Below are positions 1-8,400 of a DNA stretch of 12,752 nucleotides, in pieces. The notes beneath the pieces are model-generated. The model was given only the letters and a program-made list of their open reading frames with translations, searched no databases and was not told where the DNA came from. Made by a program: the position numbers and the translations under genes. Numbering within the stretch: the first letter of the stretch is position 1; each line of letters opens with the position of its first letter. Source of the stretch: Candidatus Cloacimonadota bacterium (GTDB lineage Bacteria; Cloacimonadota; Cloacimonadia; Cloacimonadales; TCS61); contig QMNP01000022.1 in assembly GCA_003647825.1 (NCBI GenBank), positions 1-12,752 on the forward strand. The letters run 5' to 3'.

Positions 1-597
1 GAAGAATTACGTTATCAGGATCGGGATAATTATATCTGGGTTCGCGATGCAATCAAAAATAAACTGGTTGTGGGAACTCAAGCCAGGATTTTATATCAGG
101 ATGCGATGGGAAGGATGAGTATAGCTCTTAAATTCAATGAAATGGTACGTAAAGGTGAAGTTGGTCCGCTCATGCTTGGTCGTGATCACCACGATACCGG
201 CGGCACAGATAGCCCTTTCCGAGAAACTTCCAATATTAAAGATGGTTCTAATGTAATGGCAGATATGGCCACCCAATGTTTCGCAGGAAATGCTGCGCGT
301 GGTATGAGCCTTATCTCTCTTCACAATGGCGGTGGCGTAGGTATTGGCAAAGTTATAAATGGTGGATTCGGTATGGTTTTGGATGGCAGTGAACGGGTTG
401 ATTACATTTTAGAACGGTCTTTCCAGTGGGATGTGATGGGTGGAGTTGCCAGGCGTGCCTGGGCTCGTAACGAAAACTCAATTTCTACCTGCATCGAACA
501 CAACGAGAGATTCAAAGATACAGATCATATCACTTTACCTTTTATTCCTGATGAGGAATTGATTAGAAAGGTAGTAAAAGAGAAAGTAAAAAATTAA
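1..597 (+). CDS. hutU: Urocanate hydratase, C-terminal part (5' end outside window)
   Basis: The frame is open from base 1 and ends at TAA 595-597, giving 198 residues of a protein whose start lies to the left. It matches urocanate hydratase, the NAD+-dependent cytosolic enzyme that converts urocanate to imidazolone propionate in histidine degradation. Visible family motifs are GRDHHDTGGTDSPFRETSN (about residues 60-78 of the fragment) and the glycine-rich SLHNGGGVGIGKVINGGFG (about 104-122). From memory, the GTDSPFRETSN wording and the tail WDVMGGVARRAWARNEN resemble the long animal (UROC1-type) branch of about 670 residues, rather than the ~555-residue Pseudomonas-type enzyme, which reads SGSVASPNRETE at this place. 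An internal GTG at 70 is not a plausible start because conserved sequence precedes it. The gene converges on the TPR kinase and ends at a terminator. Identity is near certain; the long-branch assignment is less so. Confidence 0.95.
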   Translation, partial: EELRYQDRDNYIWVRDAIKNKLVVGTQARILYQDAMGRMSIALKFNEMVRKGEVGPLMLGRDHHDTGGTDSPFRETSNIKDGSNVMADMATQCFAGNAARGMSLISLHNGGGVGIGKVINGGFGMVLDGSERVDYILERSFQWDVMGGVARRAWARNENSISTCIEHNERFKDTDHITLPFIPDEELIRKVVKEKVKN

Positions 598-602
598 TCA
601 AA

Positions 603-627
603 CATTCCCAAGACGATCTTGGAAATG
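603..627. repeat. Imperfect hairpin just after hutU
   Basis: CATTCCCAAGA (603-613) and TCTTGGAAATG (617-627) pair over 11 positions with one mismatch and a CGA loop. No T-run follows on either strand, so alone it is not a normal intrinsic terminator. It could stabilise the hutU mRNA 3' end, or be a decayed copy of a dispersed palindromic repeat; one copy in this window cannot decide. Confidence 0.5.
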
Positions 628-644
628 AGAGTAATAATTTGTCT

Positions 645-674
645 GGTTACGAAGTTTTTCTTCGTAACCTTTTT
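645..674 (+). terminator. Intrinsic terminator of hutU
   Basis: A perfect 10-bp stem, GGTTACGAAG (645-654) with CTTCGTAACC (660-669), encloses a TTTTT loop and is followed at once by five T (670-674). It lies 47 bases after the hutU stop. On the minus strand the same stem lacks a following T-run, so it fits hutU much better than the converging kinase gene. Confidence 0.85.
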
Positions 675-752
675 CATTCAATATCGAAACTAAAATTAAT
701 TTCAGTATCATATAAAATTCAAGTAACTAATTGTAGCTAAACACAAAAATCT

Positions 753-2924
753 TTATTGCTCAGCTTTTTTCAGGTTTAAAATAAATGACACATTTGAGTC
801 TTCATTTTCTTCTAAATAAATCGAACCCCCATAGCGAATAATATTTCGTTCTACAAGATGTAATCCCATACCGGTCCTGCCTTTTTCACCATGAGAAAAT
901 TCTTCTTCGAAAATTCGATCCTTAATTTCTTCAGGAATTTTAGTGCCGTTATTCACAACACGAATTTCCAGAAACTTAGATACTTCGTTTACATCAATAT
1001 TTATTTTTGAAGCACTGCCATGATCAACAGCATTCTCTATTAAATTTTGAAAAACAGACTCCAAACCATCGTCAGCTAACACTAAATAATTCCCACTATG
1101 ATTTATTTCGGTAGAGCCAAATCTTGTCTTCAATTTTTCTAAAACCTGGTTAATATTTACTTGTTTCAATATGTTAATTTCAGACTTATTCATTTCCATT
1201 TTATGTAAATTTCTAATCAGGCTGATACCATTATTGCACTTGTTCGCAGCATCTACCAGTAATTTAGTATCTTTTTTGTATTGGAATAATTTTAGTGCAG
1301 ATAAAACGACAGTGAGATTATTTGTGAGATCATGACGCAACATTTTGTTGAGCAAGGTGAGATGTTCATCATGTTTTTCGGCAATATTTTTGGCAATTTT
1401 TAGATCGTTATTCAGTAGTTTTAAACGTAGATTGTTTTTGATTCGAAGGACAAACAAAATGACGACTGCAGCCAAGAATATGAAAACTGCTATCAAGGTG
1501 AGAGCAAGATTTCTCGTGTGCATCTTCGAAAGATCAAGATCTTTCTTCAGCAGTTTATTTTCTTCCAGTTTTTTTTCCAGATCATATTTAATTTTCAGTT
1601 CTTTTGCTTGTTCAAGATTTGTATGGGAAATAAGTGTATCTTTTGCAGTTATATGTTCCATAAGAAATTCATATGCTTTAGAAAAATCCTTTTTCCCTGC
1701 ATAAAGCTCTGCCAAACTGTACAAATTATTAACATTGCTTTCCTCACTTTCCAAAGTGATAAGCATATCATGAGCTATTAGAAGCACTTTTTCTGCATCT
1801 GCCAATTTGTTCATATTAAGATAAAGCCTTCCCAGATTGTTTAAAACATTGATTATTTCCCAATCATTTTTTAATTTTTCGCTTAACTCCAGACTTTCTT
1901 TTAAATACTTTTCGGCTTGTTGAAAATCACCCTTTAGCTCATACAAAGCTCCGATATTACTAAGGGAATTTATCACTCCAGATTCAAGACCTAACTGCTT
2001 TCGGATTTGCAGTGCAGCCAAGTGATATTGCATGGCTTCATCATAATTCTTGTTAGATTCCTGAGCAATTCCAAGATTATTGTAGGTGGAAGCAATGTTA
2101 GGTTTATCTTCCATCTCCTGGAATATTTTCAGAGCTCTAAAATGAAATTGGATCGATTCATCATAATGTGCTAATTTAGCATAGACGACACCCAGATTAT
2201 TCAGAATCGAGCCCATACTGGAAAGATTATTCATTTCTTCCGTGATACTTAAAGCTTTAAGGTGATATTCCAGAGCCTTTTCATAATTATTCAAACTCAT
2301 ATAAGCTAAAGCTATGTTGTTGTTTGTATTGGCGATCATGTTCTTGTCACCAATTTCGTTCTGGATTTTTAAAGACTGATGGAAATAGTCCATGGCTGCA
2401 CTGTAATTCCTCTGATTCCAATAAACCAGGCCAATATTGGATAGCGAGTAAGAAATTCCATTTTTGTCATCGAGCTGCTTTTTTATTTCCAGAGATTTAA
2501 AATTGTATTCTTCGGCTTTTGCAAAATCTCCGATATTCATATAGACTAAAGCCATGTTATTATAAATCTTACTTAAACCTTTCTCATGATCAATCTTTTC
2601 TAAAATTTTCAAGGCTTTTTCATAGTATTTTAGAGCTTCTGCAAAAGCACCTTTGCGATATGCTATTTGAGCTGAAAGATTCCAGGCATCAGCTATACCT
2701 TCCTGATGGTTGAGTTTTTCAGAAAGAGCAAAAGCTTGATCGATATAATCTTGTGCAGCCTTAATATCGGAAAATTGAATTCTATTGGCTAGTGCAAGTA
2801 GCAGGTCAGCTTTTTCAATGCCTTCTGCATCTTTAATAACATTTTTTAAACTATCAATTTTAGTAGTCTGTGTAAACAGAATTAATGGAATAGCGATCAA
2901 GAATATAGTAATAAGTTTTTTCAT
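753..2924 (-). CDS. TPR-repeat sensor histidine kinase, membrane-anchored
   Basis: A 723-residue two-component sensor. The start is taken at ATG 2924, because MKKLITIFLIAIPLILFTQ is a good signal peptide and AGGGTG lies 5 bases upstream; an in-frame TTG at 2963 has no ribosome binding site. Order: signal sequence (1-19), about ten 40-residue TPR units with the YNNLGxxY...A..Y...AL pattern (about 39-436), charged coiled coil (437-472), one hydrophobic membrane segment (about 473-493), a second helical linker, then a kinase core. The likely phosphoacceptor is H531 in MLRHDLTNNL. The ATPase shows N box NLIENAVDHG (about 627-636), VVNNGTKIP in place of the usual D-x-G-x-G, IFEEEF, and G2 box GRTGMGLHLV. 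The TPR part should be periplasmic and bind protein or peptide; the ligand is unknown. No receiver domain or partner regulator is adjacent. It appears to have its own promoter region. Confidence 0.9.
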   Translation of the reverse strand: MKKLITIFLIAIPLILFTQTTKIDSLKNVIKDAEGIEKADLLLALANRIQFSDIKAAQDYIDQAFALSEKLNHQEGIADAWNLSAQIAYRKGAFAEALKYYEKALKILEKIDHEKGLSKIYNNMALVYMNIGDFAKAEEYNFKSLEIKKQLDDKNGISYSLSNIGLVYWNQRNYSAAMDYFHQSLKIQNEIGDKNMIANTNNNIALAYMSLNNYEKALEYHLKALSITEEMNNLSSMGSILNNLGVVYAKLAHYDESIQFHFRALKIFQEMEDKPNIASTYNNLGIAQESNKNYDEAMQYHLAALQIRKQLGLESGVINSLSNIGALYELKGDFQQAEKYLKESLELSEKLKNDWEIINVLNNLGRLYLNMNKLADAEKVLLIAHDMLITLESEESNVNNLYSLAELYAGKKDFSKAYEFLMEHITAKDTLISHTNLEQAKELKIKYDLEKKLEENKLLKKDLDLSKMHTRNLALTLIAVFIFLAAVVILFVLRIKNNLRLKLLNNDLKIAKNIAEKHDEHLTLLNKMLRHDLTNNLTVVLSALKLFQYKKDTKLLVDAANKCNNGISLIRNLHKMEMNKSEINILKQVNINQVLEKLKTRFGSTEINHSGNYLVLADDGLESVFQNLIENAVDHGSASKINIDVNEVSKFLEIRVVNNGTKIPEEIKDRIFEEEFSHGEKGRTGMGLHLVERNIIRYGGSIYLEENEDSNVSFILNLKKAEQ

Positions 2925-2929
2925 ATGCA

Positions 2930-2935
2930 CACCCT
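2930..2935 (-). promoter_or_regulatory. Ribosome binding site that fixes the TPR-kinase start
   Basis: AGGGTG on the minus strand, 5 bases before ATG 2924. The alternative in-frame TTG at 2963 has only A/T-rich sequence before it. This and the signal peptide support the 2924 start. Confidence 0.6.
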
Positions 2936-2975
2936 GTTTTTCTAATCTAATTTTAGAATTCAATTGAAAATGATT

Positions 2976-2996
2976 ATGTCAACGAATAAATGTCAA
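2976..2996 (-). promoter_or_regulatory. Two TTGACAT boxes upstream of the TPR kinase
   Basis: The 94-base gap between the U32 gene stop and the kinase start holds two minus-strand copies of TTGACAT, at 2996-2990 and 2982-2976, 14 bases apart. Each contains a perfect -35 hexamer. Possible -10 elements for the proximal copy are poor: ATTCTA at spacing 17 or TCTAAA at spacing 19. They may mark a promoter, overlapping promoters, or a direct-repeat operator. I see no terminator hairpin for the upstream operon here, so read-through into the kinase is possible. Confidence 0.35.
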
Positions 2997-3018
2997 ATAT
3001 CAATAATGTGTACTCACC

Positions 3019-5013
3019 TCAATGTAAACCCAGTTTAAAATTAAATGAAGTGCCTGGCTGCTCAGCTTGTGAAATATGAAACTTCTTTAACAACCTGTTA
3101 AAAGTGTTTTGAGAAGGTTTTTGATAAGATAGGTCCAGCAGAAATCGACGAAATCCATGCTTTCCCAGTTTCTCTTTAAATTGCAGGAGAGAGACTGGAA
3201 TTTGAGGAGTAACAATTGTAATACCATCTCTAATTTCACGATTATATTTATTTGTGTCATCACTAAAAGTTGAATTTGTTTCCAGATTAACGGGCATGCG
3301 TGAATAAAAAAGTTCAGGATAAAAATACAAAGGAACTATTCCTTTTCGATCTTTACAACTAAGCAAATTAGGAAGGTCATTTTCCAGAGGATAGATATGA
3401 AATTTGAAATGCTCTTCTTTTAAAAATTGAATTGCTGCATCATTTAAACAATAGATGTTTTCATTACTGCTGAGGGCGATTCGATGATCGTTTGGGAACA
3501 AATTCTTCTGAGAGATATTAGCCAGCATAAAATGAGATACACCTGCTCGAAAAAACTTTGAACAAAGATCTTTATAAAAATCAACATCCTGCTCAGGAAT
3601 GAATTTTGGTAATTCCATGATGACCTTTGACAGATGCTTTTTTAGATAGGCATTACTTAAGTTCATGCTCATAAGATCATTTTTATTGAATTTTAAAATT
3701 AGAAAATCAAATTTATCAAAGTATATTTTACGTAACCAGGCTGGAGAATCAACTCTGATAAATAATTGTTGAAATTTTAAAGCTTTACTTGTTCCAATCT
3801 TTTGTATGATATTCTGTTTCTTTTTATAAGGCATTGAGAGTTGTAATTTTTTCCCTTCCAATGCAAATTTGTTTTTGAATCTCTGCTCCCCAAGACCGAT
3901 AAGAAAAACTTTATCACCAACACTAAAACCTGGATTCTCAATTGAAATGTGAAATTTTTGTTTGTCGTTTTTATCTTGAACAAGGTTTTCATTTTTCAAC
4001 TTTATGGCTTTGCTGTCTGTGCCGTTTGCCGGCTGCACCCGAATCCGATTTCTTGCTGTTAATTCTAAACTACTGGTAATCGTAATGCTATTATTATCTA
4101 CATCTTCAACTTGCCCGATTGAAATGCCGGTAAACGGATTATGAGTGATTGCATCAGATACACTGCCACCCATAAAATAAGATGTTTTTTGTCTTCCCAT
4201 ATCAAAATTCAATAATTTTTCTGCTTCTTCAATTCTATCGGGATGATCAATTGCCAAACGATAAGCTTTGGCTACTTGATATACGTATTCAGCAGATTTC
4301 ATACGTCCTTCTATTTTTATGGAAGACACATTCAATTTCATTATTTCTGGTAACTGCTTAAGTAACTGATTATCTTTTAAACTAAAAATATAATCGGATC
4401 TCGTTCCAGTATCGAAAGCTCTGCGGCAAGGCTGGCGGCATAACCCCCGATTGGCACTCATGCCACCCAGATAACTGCTGAATAGACAGCTCCCGGAAAA
4501 AGAATAGCATAATGCTCCATGAGCAAAAATTTCAAGTTCGATCTTAGATTTATTTGAGATTCTTTTTAATTCTGACCAGGTTAATTCTCGAGCGAGAATA
4601 ATTCTCTCAAATTTATGATTATGGGCAAAATCGGCTCCAGCTGAATTGTGAAATCCCATTTGAGTACTGGCATGGATCGGTATATTTGGAAAGAATTTAG
4701 ATAGCAGGTAATATACTCCCAAGTCTTGAATTATTACCGCAGAAATGGAAGTTTGGGAAATCAAATACAATGTATCTAATAGATCGGGTAATTCACTATT
4801 TTTTATAAGAGTATTAAGTGTAAGATAAACGTTCAGTTTTTTCTGTTTTGCTTCTTTCAGAATAGATTGTAATTGGTTGGGTGCAAAGTTCTTAGCTCTA
4901 CCGCGTGCATTGAAATTGCGTAATCCAAGATAAACTGCATCGGCTCCAGCTTCCGCAGCAGCATAAAATGCTTCCGTGTTTCCTACCGGAAGAAGAAGTT
5001 CTGGTTTTTTCAT
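3019..5013 (-). CDS. Peptidase U32 family protein, probable RNA base hydroxylation enzyme (RlhA/TrhP-like)
   Basis: A 664-residue protein starting at ATG 5013, which overlaps the ispF TGA as ATGA, a typical coupled start; an in-frame TTG at 5037 lies deeper inside ispF with no better ribosome site. The N-terminus PELLLPVGN...AGADAVYLG and the U32 signature EIFAHGALCYSFSGSCLFS (161-179) are clear. C169, C176, C192 and C196 form a four-cysteine set of the kind that holds an Fe-S cluster in characterised relatives. SSIKIEGRMKSAEYV (230-244) is also a family motif. U32 members were named as collagenase-like proteases, but RlhA and TrhP make 5-hydroxycytidine in 23S rRNA and 5-hydroxyuridine in tRNA. 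The length is closer to RlhA (about 650) than TrhP (about 450). The C-terminal ~270 residues are divergent, and the exact substrate cannot be told from sequence. Last gene of the ispD unit. Confidence 0.88.
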   Translation of the reverse strand: MKKPELLLPVGNTEAFYAAAEAGADAVYLGLRNFNARGRAKNFAPNQLQSILKEAKQKKLNVYLTLNTLIKNSELPDLLDTLYLISQTSISAVIIQDLGVYYLLSKFFPNIPIHASTQMGFHNSAGADFAHNHKFERIILARELTWSELKRISNKSKIELEIFAHGALCYSFSGSCLFSSYLGGMSANRGLCRQPCRRAFDTGTRSDYIFSLKDNQLLKQLPEIMKLNVSSIKIEGRMKSAEYVYQVAKAYRLAIDHPDRIEEAEKLLNFDMGRQKTSYFMGGSVSDAITHNPFTGISIGQVEDVDNNSITITSSLELTARNRIRVQPANGTDSKAIKLKNENLVQDKNDKQKFHISIENPGFSVGDKVFLIGLGEQRFKNKFALEGKKLQLSMPYKKKQNIIQKIGTSKALKFQQLFIRVDSPAWLRKIYFDKFDFLILKFNKNDLMSMNLSNAYLKKHLSKVIMELPKFIPEQDVDFYKDLCSKFFRAGVSHFMLANISQKNLFPNDHRIALSSNENIYCLNDAAIQFLKEEHFKFHIYPLENDLPNLLSCKDRKGIVPLYFYPELFYSRMPVNLETNSTFSDDTNKYNREIRDGITIVTPQIPVSLLQFKEKLGKHGFRRFLLDLSYQKPSQNTFNRLLKKFHISQAEQPGTSFNFKLGLH

Positions 5014-5483
5014 TTCTTTTGTAACAGTACTACGCAATAAGCACTCATTCCTGCCTGCTTTCCTGTAATACCCAAGCCTTCTTCGGTCGTTGCTTTTATG
5101 GAAATATTATTCAGATCTGTTTTTAAATCAGCTGCAAGGTTTTCTCGCATCTGAAGTAGATACGGCTGTAATTTTGGATATTCAGCACAGATCGTTGCAT
5201 CAAGATTTCCGATACAATAGTTATTCTCTTCTATTTTCTGAAAAGTTTTTGTTAATAGAATTCTGCTGTTTATGCCTTTGTATTCATCATTATTATCTGG
5301 GAAATGACTGCCTATATCACCTAATGCCAGAGCGCCCAAAATAGAATCGATAACAGCGTGAATTAGTACGTCAGCATCTGAATGCCCTAACAATCCCTTA
5401 TTATCAGGAATTTCCACGCCGCCCAAAATTAGTTTTCTTCCATCTACTAACCTGTGAACATCATAGCCTAATCCAATTCTCAT
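5010..5483 (-). CDS. ispF: 2-C-methyl-D-erythritol 2,4-cyclodiphosphate synthase
   Basis: Fifth enzyme of the MEP isoprenoid pathway. It cyclises CDP-ME 2-phosphate to ME-2,4-cyclodiphosphate with release of CMP, as a cytosolic trimer. The 157-residue length is standard. Metal ligands D8 and H10 sit in GYDVH, and H42 in the VLIHAVIDSILGA segment; GHSDAD (33-38), GDIGSHFPD (55-63) and ATTEEGLGITG (131-141) are the other signatures. The start ATG at 5483 has AGAGGT a few bases upstream, overlapping the stop of the hybrid kinase gene 8 bases away. Its end overlaps the U32 start by four bases. Many bacteria place ispF directly after ispD, or fuse the two; here a glmS-like gene and a large kinase lie between them in the same transcription unit. 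Confidence 0.97.
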   Translation of the reverse strand: MRIGLGYDVHRLVDGRKLILGGVEIPDNKGLLGHSDADVLIHAVIDSILGALALGDIGSHFPDNNDEYKGINSRILLTKTFQKIEENNYCIGNLDATICAEYPKLQPYLLQMRENLAADLKTDLNNISIKATTEEGLGITGKQAGMSAYCVVLLQKK

Positions 5484-5491
5484 ATCTACCT

Positions 5492-8400
5492 CTATTTTGA
5501 CTTTATAATGAATTCTTTATTAATAGTTCTGAAATAAGTAGCAAATTCATCCAGTGTAAATTCCATCATTTCTTGTAATTCCTTTAAATTATCATTTAAT
5601 CCTGAAAGGTCATTATTTTTGCCTTTTACCTCAATATAATAGCTTATTTTAGCAAAGCCTTTTGCTCCAAGATTGGAACCTGCTCCCTTTAATTTGTGAG
5701 CTATAGATTGAATTTTAGAAGCTTGTTTTTCCTTTACCGCTTCGCTTAACTGCTGGAAATTTACTGGGAATTCATCTTGAAACAAATTTACCAGATCCAG
5801 CAGTAAGCTGCCTACTTCTTCACCAGTATCAAGATACTTCAGAGATTCTATCATTGCCCAGTCCATAATGTCATCAGATGAAGGTCGATTTTGTTCAGCA
5901 TCTTTCTCAATTGTTTTTTTGCCCCAGCGAATTAAAGCTTCCTGAACATCTTCCACCGAGATTGGCTTGGAAATATAATCATCCATTCCTGCCTTGATGC
6001 AGCTCTCTTTATCTCCTTCCATTGCGTTGGCAGTCATGGCTATGATTTTGGGTCTGGTATCTACATGCGGCCAGATCTTCAGGATCATATTAGTTGCTTC
6101 CAAACCATCCATCTCCGGCATTTGAACATCCATAAAGATAATATCGTATTTTTGTCTTTTCAAAGCATCAATTACTTCCAATCCGTTGGCTGCTATATCA
6201 GCTGTATATCCCATTTTTTGCAGGATGCGGAGAGCGATTTTTTGATTTATAATATTGTCTTCTGCCAGTAATATGTGCAAAGGGATTTTATTAGCCAGGT
6301 TTACATCCAGTTTTACCTTTTGCGGTTGCGGCTCAGAGATCACCACTTTTTCTGAAAGTACTTTTACAAGGGCGTCAAAAAGCTGGGATTGTTTAACGGG
6401 TTTAGATAAAAAAACATCAAAGATGTCTTCTGGGATTTCTTCTCTAAGAGGTTTTCCTACCGAACTTAACATTATCAAAGGCATTTCTTTGCGGGTAAAC
6501 CTATCTCTTAATTCCCTGCCCAACTCAGCACCATTTTTATCTGGCATGTGCATATCCAAAATACCTATATTAAATTTTTCTCCTCGGTCAATTACATCCA
6601 AAGCTTCTTGAGCGGAAGCCATCGTCACAGGCTTCATTTTCCAGTGCTCGCATTGAAGTTTAAGAATTCTACGATTAGTTTCATTATCATCTACAATTAA
6701 AATTTTGGTGTCTTTCATAGCAGGCATATTTTCGCGATATGCTTTTGGCCTTCTAACTGGAGCGGCATTTGTTTTAATCGTGAAATAGAAAGTAGAACCT
6801 TCTCCATAATTACTTTCCACCCAGATCTTACCACCCATCAAGTGGGTTAACCTTTTACATATTGCCAATCCCAGACCAGTGCCGCCATATCTGCGAGTAG
6901 TGGAAGAATCTACTTGAGAAAAAGCTTTGAAAAGTCGATTAAGGCGTTTTTTGGGAATGCCAATACCAGTATCTTTTACGGAAAAAAGTAGTTCAACCAC
7001 TTTGCTCTTTACAGATTTTTTTTCTACGTGAACGAAGATATCACCCTTTTCTGTGAACTTAATTGCATTATTTACAAGATTTACCAGGATCTGACGTAAT
7101 CGTGTAATATCTCCTTTAACGAATGCTGGAACATCCGGTTCGATCAGATATACGAGATCGAGTGCTTTCTCGGAAGCTTTTGTTGATATGAGATCGAAAG
7201 TTTCTTCAATGCAGGATCTGAGTTCAAATGGTTGTGATTCCAAATCCATTTTCCCCGATTCGATTTTGGAAAAATCTAAAATATCGTTTATAATAGTAAG
7301 CAGTGAATCTCCACTTAAGCGAATTGTATCTACATATTCCTTTTGCTCTGGCGTAAGAGACGTCTCAGATAATAATCCGGTCATTCCAATTACACCATTC
7401 ATGGGTGTTCGAATCTCGTGGCTCATGGAAGCCAGAAAATCTGCTTTTGCTCTGGATGCTGCTTCAGCAGCTTCTTTTGCTGTATGCAATTCAATTTCAG
7501 TTTTCTTTCTTTCGATTACGATAGCAAGTTGATGTGATATGAATTCTAAGAGTTTCTGCTCTTTTTTCCCGTAGAGTTTTTCATCGTCATAACTTTGAAC
7601 TGCAACCACGCCAATAACGTCACCCCGCACAATTAGAGGAACACCTAGCCAAACCTTGGATGGAGCTCCAACCGGATCTACTTCTCCCGATTGGAATAAT
7701 TTTTTTTGGATTTTTGTTGTAGCTAAAAGTGATTTTTTGGTTCGTATAACAAATGAAGTTAGGGTTTTCCCTGCAGGAAATGATGTATATTCGTCTTTCT
7801 CATCTTGCAGATATGGCAGTGATAAAGTGTCGGTTTCTTTATCGTATAAAGCGATATAGAAATTGGCAGTATCTATAACTTCACTAAGCAAATCCTGAAT
7901 TGATTTATATAATTCCCTTGTGTCGGTAATTGTGTTGATTGCATTGGAAATCTGCAATAACAGATCTTGTTTTTTTCTATTTTCTATTCTTTCGGTTACA
8001 TCATGAGCCATGCCCTCGATAGCTATTACTTTACCGTTTTCATTGTAAACGGGAAATTCTGTCACTTCAAGGGTATGTAAGCTTCCGTCTTTGTGATACA
8101 TTTCTACTTCGAAAGATGGAGGTTGTTCTCCTCTTATTGCCAATTCTGTTGCATCATAAGCTTCTTGTTTACCAGGATTCTCTGCAATGTAACTATAATG
8201 ATTATCGATATATTCCTGTCGAGTGTATCCCAAAACATTGGTAACAGACGGACTAAGATAAGAATAAACACGTTTTGTGTCATGAGTATAAAAGTAATAA
8301 TGCTCGCTGAGGTTTTCTTCCAAACGTTTGAATTTTTTTTGTGTTTCTACCAACTCATTGGTGGTTTCTTTTATTTCACGAGCATATTGAGAAAGAGCTT

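Noticed and set aside
2925..2963. Upstream TTG start adding 13 residues to the TPR kinase
   Set aside because: It has no ribosome binding site and would put charged residues before a good signal peptide; ATG 2924 has AGGGTG at proper spacing.
5014..5037. Upstream TTG start adding 8 residues to the U32 protein
   Set aside because: The ATGA overlap at 5010-5013 is a standard coupled start, and the family N-terminus begins near the PELLLPVGN motif.
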